Assembly: GCA_945901035.1 (NCBI GenBank)
Contig: CAMDKN010000030.1
Coordinates: 1 to 10,437 of the forward strand
Length of the DNA: 10,437 bases
From: Gulosibacter massiliensis
GTDB taxonomy: Bacteria; Actinomycetota; Actinomycetes; Actinomycetales; Microbacteriaceae
Direction: 5' to 3'
Shown here: positions 1 to 6,383 of the stretch, one piece after another
How the letters are laid out: each line of letters begins with the position of its first letter
Position numbering within the stretch: the first letter of the stretch is position 1
Translations under genes and position numbers: made by a program
Notes under the pieces: model-generated
The model's database searches: none
What the model was told of the DNA's origin: nothing
Seen by the model: the letters and a program-made list of their open reading frames with translations, nothing else

Positions 1-773
1 TGGCCGCTTCGGCCGAAATGCTGTTCACCGACTTGCCGTTCGTTGAACGCGTGCGCGCCATCCACGCCCGCGGGCTCGGCGTGGAAATCTGGAATTGGAC
101 GACCAAAGACCTTGACGAACTCGCGGCGACGGGCGCGAACTTTACGTCGATGACCGGATACATCGAGGGTGACCTGCTGGAAGAGGACGGTATCGCCCGA
201 TTCCTTGAGACCGCCGAGCAGTCCATCGTCGCCTCGCGCATCATCAATGCGGACAGGCTCAACGTGCACGGAACGGGACTGGACGGGAACGGGCAGGCGA
301 TCCGCCCGCGTGAGTCGGTCACGGCGGCCGAGCGCTCGACGGCCCGCAGCACGCTGTCCCGGCTCGCGGATCTGGGGGCGAAACACGGCGCGGTGTTCAT
401 GCTCGAAAACCTCAACCTCGCAGTCGACCACCCCGGAACGCCGTTCGCGCGTGCGGAGCACACCATCGAACTCGTGTCGAGCATCGACAACCCGCACCTG
501 CAACTGAACCTCGATTTGTACCACGCCCAAATCGGCGAGGGAAACCTGGTCGAACTAGTTCGTCAGGCTCTGCCCTGGATTGGCGAGATTCAGGTCGCGG
601 ACGTTCCGGGGCGACAGGAGCCGGGAACGGGCGAAATCAACTTTTCGCGGATCGCCCGCGAGCTGGATGCGCTCGGCTTTGACCGAGTGGTCGGTCTCGA
701 GGGCTGGGCGTCGGGTGACTCGAACGTCGCGCTCGATGCGTTTGTCGGAGCCTTCACCACAAAGTCGGCCTAA
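1..773 (+). CDS. hyi: Hydroxypyruvate isomerase family protein (TIM-barrel sugar isomerase), 5' end cut by window edge
   Basis: The family (xylose-isomerase-like TIM barrel) interconverts hydroxypyruvate and tartronate semialdehyde in glyoxylate/glycerate metabolism, in the cytoplasm. Reading from position 3, the frame is open through the window edge, and the residues before the ATG at 18 (AASAEMLFTDLPF) align with the NLSMLFTELPF-type N terminus of Hyi proteins, so the ATG at 18 is internal and the true start lies outside. Counting from that Met: the candidate catalytic Glu is E130 in FMLEN, the metal-site region is NLDLYHAQ (D166, H169), the strongest family signature is IQVADVPGRQEPGTGEINF (191-209), and the second catalytic Glu is E228 in GLEGW. 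It ends 18 bp from the convergent HhH gene. Exact substrate is inferred; related 2-keto-sugar isomerases/epimerases share the fold. Upstream partners such as gcl or glxR would lie outside the window. Confidence 0.82.
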   Translation, partial: AASAEMLFTDLPFVERVRAIHARGLGVEIWNWTTKDLDELAATGANFTSMTGYIEGDLLEEDGIARFLETAEQSIVASRIINADRLNVHGTGLDGNGQAIRPRESVTAAERSTARSTLSRLADLGAKHGAVFMLENLNLAVDHPGTPFARAEHTIELVSSIDNPHLQLNLDLYHAQIGEGNLVELVRQALPWIGEIQVADVPGRQEPGTGEINFSRIARELDALGFDRVVGLEGWASGDSNVALDAFVGAFTTKSA

Positions 774-791
774 CGCAAGCTCAGGAATGTT

Positions 792-1055
792 TTAGGGCAG
801 GAACCGAATTCGTTTGGCGTCCATGATGACCTTGATACGCGCAATCGCGGATTTCCCCATTCCGTGCAGGTCGGCCAGGTCTTTCAGTGAGATCTTGCGC
901 AGGTCGGACACTTTGTACAACTTGGCGTCGACCAGAGCGCGCCGCGCCGGCGCTCCGAGTCCGATGGCGCGCCACTCACCGTCGAAGTCCTCGTATTTGG
1001 ACACGTCGCCGACGGGTGGCTTGAATGCTCGGCGCGGGGCGGGCTTGTTCGACAT
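792..1055 (-). CDS. Small helix-hairpin-helix protein resembling a stand-alone RNA polymerase alpha C-terminal domain
   Basis: The product is an 87-aa basic protein of unknown function. Residues 1-25 are a Pro/Lys/Arg-rich tail. Residues about 30-82 read like the HhH fold of RpoA-CTD: a helix with ARRALVDAKLY, then KVSDLRKISLKDLADL, then the HGMGKSAI hairpin that corresponds to the LGxKS DNA-contacting loop. Nucleic-acid binding is an inference from this fold; the Arg that contacts DNA in RpoA is not obviously conserved. The ATG start at 1055 has no Shine-Dalgarno sequence, but a TAGACT -10-like box lies exactly 6 nt upstream, suggesting a leaderless transcript. It is the last gene of the minus-strand cluster, 9 bp after the 3-TM protein, and is convergent with the hydroxypyruvate isomerase gene. 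Confidence 0.78.
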   Translation of the reverse strand: MSNKPAPRRAFKPPVGDVSKYEDFDGEWRAIGLGAPARRALVDAKLYKVSDLRKISLKDLADLHGMGKSAIARIKVIMDAKRIRFLP

Positions 1056-1061
1056 AGCTGA

Positions 1062-1067
1062 AGTCTA
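1062..1067 (-). promoter_or_regulatory. Candidate -10 box (TAGACT) for leaderless transcription of the HhH gene
   Basis: TAGACT on the minus strand is followed by 6 nt (TCAGCT) and then the ATG at 1055, the spacing expected if transcription starts at the A of the start codon. The box overlaps the TAG stop codon of the preceding 3-TM gene. No good -35 hexamer is visible 16-18 bp upstream. Confidence 0.45.
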
Positions 1068-1331
1068 CGAGCGGGGCGGACGAGCGGACCGGCGTTTCGG
1101 CCACCAGTAGATTCCCGCCGAGAGCGTCAGCGCGATCAGCGACGGGGTACCGAACGCGGGAAGAATCCATAACGCCCACGCGGTTTCCACGGCGAGCAGA
1201 ACGATGAGTACGAGCGCGGTCCCGCGGAATCGGCCGCGGAAGCGCGCAAGCGATGCGAAGACGATGACCGCCAGAGCCAGCAGGACCTGCGCCAGCAGCA
1301 TCAGGGTCACGACGAATGCGAGGGATTCCAT
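1065..1331 (-). CDS. Small integral membrane protein, about three TM segments, unknown function
   Basis: The product is an 88-aa hydrophobic protein I do not recognise. Predicted membrane segments lie at about 4-27, 36-57 and 60-75. The loop around residues 28-35 is Arg-rich (ARFRGRFRG) and the C-terminal tail KRRSARPPRS is strongly basic, so the tail is probably cytoplasmic. I chose the ATG at 1331 because AGGTGG (1336-1341) sits 4 nt upstream; a longer frame opens at 1385 but its extra residues are polar and lack an RBS. The gene start overlaps the end of the doxX-family gene by 25 nt, so translation is probably coupled. A role linked to the DoxX protein is suggested only by this arrangement. 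Confidence 0.72.
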   Translation of the reverse strand: MESLAFVVTLMLLAQVLLALAVIVFASLARFRGRFRGTALVLIVLLAVETAWALWILPAFGTPSLIALTLSAGIYWWPKRRSARPPRS

Positions 1332-1753
1332 TTCGCCACCTGACGTTTGATGAGGGCCCATCCGCCAGTGGACCAGAGTGCCCACAGGACGAGAAGCGGT
1401 TGGAAGAGAAGGCGAACCCCGCGGGCGAGGTCCGTGTCGAGACCGAACGCATCAATCCCGTTGACGAACTGCGAGATGTTCCCGGGGAAGATAGCGATGA
1501 AGAACAGCGCGGTTGCGATTCCGACCCACGGCGCGAATCGGGGGAGAACGACGAGTGCGACCCCCAACAGGATTTCGACCACACCGGAAGCGAGAACCAC
1601 GAAGTCGGGGTCGAGGGGGACCCAGGGAGGGACCTGGGCCTGGAATTCGGCCCGTGCCGAACCGAGGTGGCTGATTCCCGCGGACGTCAGCGCCAGCCCC
1701 AAGAGGACACGCGCGATGAGCCGTGCCCACCGGGAAATCGTCGCCCGATTCAC
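1307..1753 (-). CDS. DoxX-family integral membrane protein
   Basis: This 148-aa protein matches the DoxX/SURF4-like family: four membrane segments at about 9-30, 50-70, 74-95 and 113-135, with the family's typical GISHL, VPPWVPLDP (41-49), SGVVEILLGVAL (56-67) and FPGNISQF (89-96) motifs. DoxX proteins are inner-membrane proteins of varied, mostly unproven roles (quinol or thiosulfate oxidation, redox stress systems), so no specific reaction is assigned. The start is GTG at 1753, 3 nt after the fumC stop codon, with no clear Shine-Dalgarno sequence, which suggests translational coupling to fumC. Its 3' end overlaps the next membrane-protein gene by 25 nt. Confidence 0.85.
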   Translation of the reverse strand: MNRATISRWARLIARVLLGLALTSAGISHLGSARAEFQAQVPPWVPLDPDFVVLASGVVEILLGVALVVLPRFAPWVGIATALFFIAIFPGNISQFVNGIDAFGLDTDLARGVRLLFQPLLVLWALWSTGGWALIKRQVAKWNPSHSS

Positions 1754-1756
1754 GCG

Positions 1757-3154
1757 TTATTTCGCCACGCCGGGCCGGGTCATCGACAAGAGGTCGAGGG
1801 CCGCGTCGAGTTGTTCGAGTGTGATCTCGCCACGCTCGACATAGCCAAGGTCGATGACCGCATCTCGAACCGTCATCCCGGCCGTGACCGAGTGCTTGGC
1901 AATCTTGGCGGCGGCGTCGTATCCGATGATGCGGTTGAGCGGCGTGACGATGCTGGGTGACATCCCGGCGAGAGCCGCTGCCCGCTCAGCGTTCGCTTCG
2001 AGCCCGTCGACGGTCTTGTCTGCAAGCACGCGGCTCGAGTTCGCGAGCAGACGGATTGATTCCAGCAGCGATGTTCCCATTACCGGGATGGCGACATTGA
2101 GCTCGAACGAGCCCGAGGCTCCGGCCCAGGCGATGGTGGCGTCGTTGCCGATGATCTTGGCGCACACCATGAGCACCGCCTCGGGAACCACGGGGTTCAC
2201 CTTGCCCGGCATGATGGACGACCCGGGTTGCAGGTCCGGGATGTTGATTTCGGCGATTCCCGTGTTGGGACCCGAACCCATCCACCGGATGTCGTTACAG
2301 ATCTTGGTCAGCGACACCGCAATGACGCGCAGCGCACCCGAGGCTTCAACGAGTCCGTCCCGTGCGCCCTGAGCCTCGAAGTGGTCTTTCGCTTCGGTGA
2401 TAGGAAGCTTTGTCGATGACGCAAGTTCGGCGATGACGGCGGCCGAGAAGCCGGCGGGCGTGTTGATTCCGGTTCCGACCGCGGTACCACCGAGGGGAAC
2501 TTCGGCGACGCGAATAATCGTCGACTGGATCCGTTCGATTCCGAGGCGAATCTGACGCGCGAATCCGCCGAATTCCTGTCCGAGCGTGACGGGTGTCGCA
2601 TCCATCAGATGGGTGCGGCCGGGCTTGACCATCGAGGCCCAAGCCTTCGCTTTCTTTTCCAGCGAGACCGCGAGGTGGTCAAGCGCGGGAATCGCGTCGC
2701 CGAGAAGTGCCGCGGTCACGGCAAGGTGAACGGACGTCGGGAACACATCGTTGGACGATTGCGAGGCGTTGACGTGGTCGTTCGGGTGGACTGTTTCGCC
2801 ACGTTTGGTTGTCGCGAGGTTGCCGAGCACCTCGTTGATGTTCATGTTCGAGGAAGTGCCGGAACCCGTCTGGTAGGTGTCAACCGGAAAGTGGTCGTGG
2901 TGCTGCCCTGCGATGATGTCGTCCGCCGACGCGACAATCGCGTCGCGAATGTCGGCGGGGATGATGCCCAACTGTTCGTTGACGATTGCCGCCGCGCGCT
3001 TGATCTGGGCGAGGGCAACGATTTGTGCGGGCTCAAGGCCACTGCCGGAGATGGGGAAGTTTTCGACAGCGCGCTGTGTTTGTGCGCCGTACAGTGCGTC
3101 CGCCGGCACGCGGACCTCGCCCATCGTGTCGTGTTCGATGCGGAATTCGCTCAT
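1757..3154 (-). CDS. fumC: Fumarate hydratase class II
   Basis: The enzyme interconverts fumarate and L-malate in the TCA cycle as an iron-independent homotetramer in the cytoplasm. It is 465 aa, the normal family length. Visible conserved blocks are [10 protein letters not shown] (96-105), HPNDHVN (123-129), SSNDVFPT (133-140), [10 protein letters not shown] (179-188, with the catalytic-region H182) and the superfamily signature [11 protein letters not shown] (311-321), whose mobile loop carries the catalytic Ser (S312/S313) and K318/N320. The frame is open upstream to 3409, but the ATG at 3154 gives the canonical N terminus [14 protein letters not shown] and has a strong GAAGGGA RBS 5 nt upstream. 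It lies 16 bp after the carbonic anhydrase gene and 3 bp before the DoxX gene. Argininosuccinate lyase and aspartase share the fold, but the sequence blocks fit fumarase. Confidence 0.97.
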   Translation of the reverse strand: MSEFRIEHDTMGEVRVPADALYGAQTQRAVENFPISGSGLEPAQIVALAQIKRAAAIVNEQLGIIPADIRDAIVASADDIIAGQHHDHFPVDTYQTGSGTSSNMNINEVLGNLATTKRGETVHPNDHVNASQSSNDVFPTSVHLAVTAALLGDAIPALDHLAVSLEKKAKAWASMVKPGRTHLMDATPVTLGQEFGGFARQIRLGIERIQSTIIRVAEVPLGGTAVGTGINTPAGFSAAVIAELASSTKLPITEAKDHFEAQGARDGLVEASGALRVIAVSLTKICNDIRWMGSGPNTGIAEINIPDLQPGSSIMPGKVNPVVPEAVLMVCAKIIGNDATIAWAGASGSFELNVAIPVMGTSLLESIRLLANSSRVLADKTVDGLEANAERAAALAGMSPSIVTPLNRIIGYDAAAKIAKHSVTAGMTVRDAVIDLGYVERGEITLEQLDAALDLLSMTRPGVAK

Positions 3155-3159
3155 TGTGT

Positions 3160-3166
3160 TCCCTTC
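3160..3166 (-). promoter_or_regulatory. Ribosome binding site of fumC
   Basis: GAAGGGA on the minus strand lies 5 nt before the ATG at 3154 inside the short gap after the carbonic anhydrase stop codon. It decides the fumC start against upstream in-frame candidates that would lie inside the carbonic anhydrase gene. Confidence 0.75.
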
Positions 3167-3170
3167 ACAC

Positions 3171-3815
3171 TCATTCGATGTCACCAAAAAGGAGTGAGGG
3201 AGCGACCAGACCCTCGCGCAAAATATAGGTTGCACCGACGATTCCGAGCGTTCCATTCGCGACAGCTTCGCCAACGATCTCGCTCTGTGTGAGCAGTTCG
3301 GAGATGGTGTCACGAAGGTGTTCCTCGCCGACGTCGTTGATGACGATGTCATCGATGTTTTGCGTCGCGTTCGCGAGCAGGACGCGGTCGATGGCGGGCT
3401 GGATTGCATCGGTAATCACGCGAATGTTGACCGGCAGAGGTGTTGCGTTCGATCGACGAGAATCAATCGCCGCGCGAACGGCGCCACACTCATCGTGTGC
3501 GAGAACCACAATCAGGTTCACACCGAGTGCGCTGACCGCGTATTCCAGAGATCCGACGACTGATTGGGAAATCGTTTGGCCGGCGTTTCGGACAACAAAC
3601 AGGTCACCCAGGCCCACATCAAAAATTATTTCGGCGGACAGTCGTGAGTCGGCGCATCCGAATAGCGCCGCGAATGGCTGTTGCCCTTGCGCAAGAGCGT
3701 CGCGATGGTCGACGTCTTGTCGGGGGTGGGCGGGTTTGCCCGCCACGAATCGATCGTTCCCGGCGACCAATTGCGACCACGCCTCACGCGGAGTCGACGG
3801 TTGAGTGGAGGACAC
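3171..3815 (-). CDS. Beta-class carbonic anhydrase
   Basis: The enzyme catalyses reversible hydration of CO2 to bicarbonate with a zinc ion. It is 214 aa. The zinc site is visible: C54 and the D56-R58 dyad in GCADSRL, then H107 and C110 in AHDECGA. Other beta-CA blocks are [10 protein letters not shown] (71-80), VVGSLEYAV (86-94) and, near the C terminus, [12 protein letters not shown] (188-199). The beta-CA GHTxC/GHSxC motif appears here as AHDEC. The GTG start at 3815 is supported by GAAAGG (3822-3827) 6 nt upstream; the start lies 2 bp after the DUF4245 stop codon. Lying directly before fumC, it may supply bicarbonate for carboxylation reactions feeding C4 acids, an inference from position only. 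No signal peptide is seen, so it should be cytoplasmic. Confidence 0.94.
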   Translation of the reverse strand: MSSTQPSTPREAWSQLVAGNDRFVAGKPAHPRQDVDHRDALAQGQQPFAALFGCADSRLSAEIIFDVGLGDLFVVRNAGQTISQSVVGSLEYAVSALGVNLIVVLAHDECGAVRAAIDSRRSNATPLPVNIRVITDAIQPAIDRVLLANATQNIDDIVINDVGEEHLRDTISELLTQSEIVGEAVANGTLGIVGATYILREGLVAPSLLFGDIE

Positions 3816-3817
3816 AG

Positions 3818-4369
3818 TCAGCCTTTCAGAGATTCGAGCGCGCGCTGCGCGACCAGTTCCATTTCGGTTTCATCCGCGGTTCCCGACACAATCAGGCTAC
3901 CTCCCGACGCGAGCGGAAACTGATAAACCAGTTCGTAGTTTCCCGGGTCCTTGAGCGTCGAACGGTCGACAACCGTCGCCGAGGAACCCGCAACCGTCAT
4001 CGTGACCGGGTCTGCGTCATCGAGGACGTCAAGCAATTCGGGGGGAACCGTTCCGGCAAACTGCTCGATCGACACGAATTCCCCCGCGGGAGTCACGAGC
4101 CCGATGTACCACTCGACGTTGTCGCCCCCGATGTATTCGGCGCGGTTGGACCACCAGTCGCCATCCGCTTCGGTGAATTCGGGGTTCACCAGGGTTTGAG
4201 GGCTCGGCGCACTAGCGTGCACGTCACTCCAATCGACCTCGGCTCGGGTCATCGGGTCGGGCCGAACCGCCAAGATCACGATAACCAAAACGACGGCGAA
4301 CGACGCGAGGAGCGCTCCCGACAGCGTGTACAGGTTGCTTCGGTTGCGTCGTTCCTGTGCGGCGCTCAC
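3818..4369 (-). CDS. DUF4245 domain-containing membrane-anchored protein
   Basis: This 183-aa protein has a short basic N terminus (ERRNRSNLY), one membrane segment at about residues 16-35, and a soluble, presumably extracytoplasmic domain (36-183). It resembles the actinobacterial DUF4245 family: a proximal [12 protein letters not shown] stretch, [23 protein letters not shown] (72-94), then a beta-rich C-terminal half. Function is unknown. The GTG start at 4369 overlaps the xseB stop codon in a GTGA arrangement, implying translational coupling. In M. tuberculosis a DUF4245 gene sits beside glpX and fum, so the association with fumC and xseAB here is a conserved neighbourhood, not proof of a joint role. 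No lipobox or cysteine is present, so it is a signal anchor, not a lipoprotein. Confidence 0.85.
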   Translation of the reverse strand: MSAAQERRNRSNLYTLSGALLASFAVVLVIVILAVRPDPMTRAEVDWSDVHASAPSPQTLVNPEFTEADGDWWSNRAEYIGGDNVEWYIGLVTPAGEFVSIEQFAGTVPPELLDVLDDADPVTMTVAGSSATVVDRSTLKDPGNYELVYQFPLASGGSLIVSGTADETEMELVAQRALESLKG

Positions 4370-4578
4370 TCGGCGGGCTTTCGGGCGGCTTCAAGCCGTG
4401 CCCGCGCTCCGGCCAACCATTCTTCGCAGCGTGCGGCGAGGGCCTCGCCACGTTCCCACAGCGTCACGGACTCGTCGAGCGACGCCGTACCTTTTTCCAA
4501 GGAATCGACGATCGTGACCAGCTCGTCCCGTGCTTGTTCGTAGGTGAGGGATGACACCTCGGGAAGTTTGTCCGCCAT
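4366..4578 (-). CDS. xseB: Exodeoxyribonuclease VII small subunit
   Basis: XseB binds the XseA large subunit as several copies per complex and is needed for single-strand-specific exonuclease activity in mismatch and recombination repair. The product is 70 aa, a usual length for the family, and is predicted to be two helices forming a coiled hairpin. Family features are [20 protein letters not shown] (11-30), the [23 protein letters not shown] stretch (33-55) and a short Ala/Arg/Glu tail. The ATG start at 4578 is 19 bp after the xseA stop codon; a GAAAGG lies 12 nt upstream, farther than usual, while a TATCGT box lies 6 nt upstream. It overlaps the next gene by 4 nt. Confidence 0.94.
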   Translation of the reverse strand: MADKLPEVSSLTYEQARDELVTIVDSLEKGTASLDESVTLWERGEALAARCEEWLAGARARLEAARKPAE

Positions 4579-4584
4579 GGTTTA

Positions 4585-4590
4585 ACGATA
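4585..4590 (-). promoter_or_regulatory. Candidate internal -10 box (TATCGT) before xseB
   Basis: TATCGT on the minus strand is followed by 6 nt (TAAACC) and the ATG at 4578, the leaderless geometry seen at other starts in this window. It lies in the 19-bp gap between xseA and xseB, so it could give xseA-independent expression of the downstream operon. No -35 hexamer is convincing; GAAAGG just upstream could instead be a poorly spaced RBS. Confidence 0.35.
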
Positions 4591-4597
4591 CCTTTCG

Positions 4598-5791
4598 TCA
4601 GTTCGCTGTCGCGTTGATGTCGCCGTCGGCGACGCGAAGGGACAGCACGTCACCGGATGTCACGCCCGCCGTCGTGTTGACGACCCTGCCGTCGGCGTCG
4701 CGAACAATGGCGTATCCGCGGTCCAGGGTGTTTTGCGGCGACAGCGTGCGCAGTGCCCCCCGAAGTCCGTGCAGTCGGTCCGCCGTCTGTTGAACCTGTG
4801 CGGTGACGAGGGTCGAACCGCGGTAGGAAAGATTGACGAGGTCGTTCTCGTGACGTTCGAGATACGCCAACGGGCTCGCCATCACGGGTCTCGAGGCGAG
4901 TTGGCGAATCCGATCGACCTGGTGCGTGATGAGGGTGACGGTGACCTGTCGCCCGCGGGCCCGCAACTGGTCGATCTCGGCGAGGTCGGCAGCGACATCC
5001 GGCACCACTCGTTTCGCGGCGTCCGTCGGCGTCGACGCCCGAAGGTCGGCGACCTCGTCGAGCAGCGGCCTGTCGTTCTCGTGCCCAATCGCACTGACGA
5101 TGGGGGTGACCGACGCAGCCGCGGCGCGAACAATCTGTTCGTCACTGAAGGCCACGAGTTCCAGGAACGCTCCGCCTCCGCGGGCAATGATGATGACGTC
5201 GACGGTGGGGTCCGCGTCGAGTTCGGCGATTGCCGCGGGGATCTGTGCGACGGCGGCCGCGCCGGATACCGCCGTGTGAATCGTTCGGAATTGCACGTCG
5301 GCCCAGCGGTTGCGCGCGTTGACCAGGACGTCTTTTTCGGCGTCCGAATCCTTCGACGTGATTAGCCCGATGCACCGGGGGAACTTGGGCAGGGGCACCT
5401 TGCGCGAATCGTCGAAGAGCCCCTCGGACTGCAACTGCACGCGCAGCTCTTCGATTTTGACGAGGAAATCCCCGAGGCCTTCGCGGCGGATTGCTTCGGC
5501 GAGGAACTTCATCTCGCCGTTTTTGGGCCAGAAGTCGAAACGACCGTAGAGGCGAACTTTGTCCCCGGCCTTGTACGGCTCGGTCTCCGACGCGACCAAC
5601 GCGCCCTCGATCTTGCACTGCAGTTGTGCCGTCGCGTCCTTCATCGTGAAAAACACGATGTCTTTCCACGGCTTCCACTCGGCGATTTCGCCTTCGAGCC
5701 AGAACGACTTCCACCCCGAGATTTTCTCGCGCGCAACCCGCGACGCGACACTGACCGACAGCGGTGTGATGTCGTCGGGCGCGTCCGTCAT
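4598..5791 (-). CDS. xseA: Exodeoxyribonuclease VII large subunit
   Basis: XseA is the catalytic subunit of exonuclease VII, which degrades single-stranded DNA in both directions to oligonucleotides. The 397-aa protein has an N-terminal OB-fold (about 10-110, including WLEGEIAEWK), the catalytic domain (about 125-300) and a C-terminal segment with SPQNTLDRGYAIVRDADG (351-368). Residues matching the E. coli essential D155, R205, H238 and D241 are visible as D154, R204 (in ARGGG), H237 and D240 (in IGHENDRP). At 397 aa it is shorter than E. coli XseA, mainly in the coiled-coil region that binds XseB. The frame is open to 6016, but the ATG at 5791 gives the family N terminus and avoids overlap with the divergent gene. 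It heads the minus-strand cluster. Confidence 0.96.
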   Translation of the reverse strand: MTDAPDDITPLSVSVASRVAREKISGWKSFWLEGEIAEWKPWKDIVFFTMKDATAQLQCKIEGALVASETEPYKAGDKVRLYGRFDFWPKNGEMKFLAEAIRREGLGDFLVKIEELRVQLQSEGLFDDSRKVPLPKFPRCIGLITSKDSDAEKDVLVNARNRWADVQFRTIHTAVSGAAAVAQIPAAIAELDADPTVDVIIIARGGGAFLELVAFSDEQIVRAAAASVTPIVSAIGHENDRPLLDEVADLRASTPTDAAKRVVPDVAADLAEIDQLRARGRQVTVTLITHQVDRIRQLASRPVMASPLAYLERHENDLVNLSYRGSTLVTAQVQQTADRLHGLRGALRTLSPQNTLDRGYAIVRDADGRVVNTTAGVTSGDVLSLRVADGDINATAN

Positions 5792-5797
5792 GCCTCC

Positions 5798-5803
5798 ACC
5801 GTA
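5798..5803 (-). promoter_or_regulatory. Candidate -10 box (TACGGT) for xseA operon
   Basis: TACGGT on the minus strand is followed by 6 nt (GGAGGC) and the xseA ATG at 5791. The GGAGG there would be only 1 nt from the start codon if used as a Shine-Dalgarno, so a leaderless start is at least as plausible. No clear -35 is visible. It faces the plus-strand promoter at 5807-5834. Confidence 0.4.
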
Positions 5804-5806
5804 CTC

Positions 5807-5834
5807 GTGACGACCGACGCGAACGGGGTACTGT
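5807..5834 (+). promoter_or_regulatory. Candidate promoter for the 172-aa gene and ispH
   Basis: A GTGACG -35-like hexamer (5807-5812) and a TACTGT -10-like hexamer (5829-5834) are separated by 16 bp. Transcription would start near 5841, giving an untranslated leader of about 20 nt that contains the RBS at 5849-5855. It sits in the 69-bp divergent gap with xseA. Confidence 0.45.
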
Positions 5835-5848
5835 GAATCCGTGTTCCC

Positions 5849-5855
5849 GGAAGGA
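5849..5855 (+). promoter_or_regulatory. Ribosome binding site of the 172-aa gene
   Basis: GGAAGGA lies 5 nt before the ATG at 5861 and supports that start. Confidence 0.7.
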
Positions 5856-5860
5856 CAGCG

Positions 5861-6379
5861 ATGCGACCTGTGACCTATCTCTATGACGACCTCGGGTTGC
5901 TCGATTCGGCGAACGAGTCGGTTCGGCGCCTGCTGTCGGACCTCGTCATCATGACCCCCGAGACCGCGTTCGACGACGAACCGATTGTGCTCGACGCCAT
6001 GCCGAGCACCGACCACGGGGACGACTTCATGGACCGCATCATCGCGATGGCAACCGACATTCCCGTCGTGTTCACGATGTCAGCGCTCGTCGGCGAAAGA
6101 GCGGACATCGAGTCGGCGTTGGCCGAGCCACTCAGTCGCGCGACTCTGGCGCTCACCCGGCTCCGCCGCGAACACGGTGCATTCGCCGGCGACTACGACT
6201 GGGATTCGGACGACAACGGGCTCATGGTGAACTGGTCGACACCCGAGCACCTCGTGCGACTGCACGTCCCCGACCCGCGCGAAGGAACCGATTTCATCCT
6301 CGTCGCGAAAGCACCGGGTACCGATCGAGAGTGGCGTTCGCTCGCTGACCTCGCGGCCCCCGAGGAAAACATAGACTGA
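5861..6379 (+). CDS. Uncharacterised acidic protein upstream of ispH
   Basis: I do not recognise this 172-aa protein. It is soluble in appearance, strongly acidic, contains no cysteine and has no signal peptide or membrane segment. Residues 1-60 are rich in Asp/Glu; 58-75 form a hydrophobic stretch ([18 protein letters not shown]) too polar for a membrane helix; 84-105 look helical; 110-160 look beta-rich, with the acidic [10 protein letters not shown] run and a basic-aromatic [15 protein letters not shown] strand. The start at 5861 has a good RBS. It is 4 bp before ispH and so may be co-transcribed with it. M. tuberculosis also has an uncharacterised gene between xseA and ispH, but I see no basis to equate them. 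Reality of the gene rests on its RBS, promoter, tight packing and lack of a better frame. Confidence 0.75.
   Translation: MRPVTYLYDDLGLLDSANESVRRLLSDLVIMTPETAFDDEPIVLDAMPSTDHGDDFMDRIIAMATDIPVVFTMSALVGERADIESALAEPLSRATLALTRLRREHGAFAGDYDWDSDDNGLMVNWSTPEHLVRLHVPDPREGTDFILVAKAPGTDREWRSLADLAAPEENID
6372..6377 (+). promoter_or_regulatory. Candidate -10 box (TAGACT) for leaderless transcription of ispH
   Basis: TAGACT is followed by 6 nt (GAACCC) and the ispH GTG at 6384. It overlaps the end of the preceding gene; its last T is the first base of that gene's TGA stop. It is the same hexamer and spacing as before the HhH gene. There is no Shine-Dalgarno sequence at a usable distance, which favours leaderless translation or coupling to the upstream gene. 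A CTGACC at 6345-6350 is too far (21 bp) to be a normal -35. Confidence 0.45.
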
Positions 6380-6383
6380 ACCC

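Noticed and set aside
774..791. Terminator between the convergent hydroxypyruvate isomerase and HhH genes
   Set aside because: The 18-bp gap holds a few consecutive T but no inverted repeat that could form a stem.
1332..1385. Longer start for the 3-TM protein
   Set aside because: The added 18 residues are polar and lack an RBS, while the ATG at 1331 has AGGTGG at a proper distance and starts directly at the first membrane segment.
1316..1960. 214-codon plus-strand frame across the DoxX gene and the end of fumC
   Set aside because: Antisense shadow with a highly charged translation and no motif; the opposing membrane protein and fumarase are clear.
3155..3409. N-terminal extension of fumarase to an upstream in-frame start
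   Set aside because: The extension lies inside the carbonic anhydrase gene, reads as Ser/Thr/Arg-rich shadow sequence, and the ATG at 3154 has a strong RBS and the canonical fumarase N terminus.
3644..4543. 299-codon plus-strand frame across carbonic anhydrase, DUF4245 and xseB
   Set aside because: It spans three well-supported opposing genes, is extremely Arg-rich and has no recognisable domain; a codon-usage shadow.
5792..5860. SOS (LexA) box controlling exonuclease VII
   Set aside because: No CGAAC-N4-GTTCG-type palindrome is present in the divergent region.
5792..6016. N-terminal extension of XseA
   Set aside because: It would overlap the promoter region and the start of the divergent 172-aa gene, and the added residues resemble nothing in XseA proteins.
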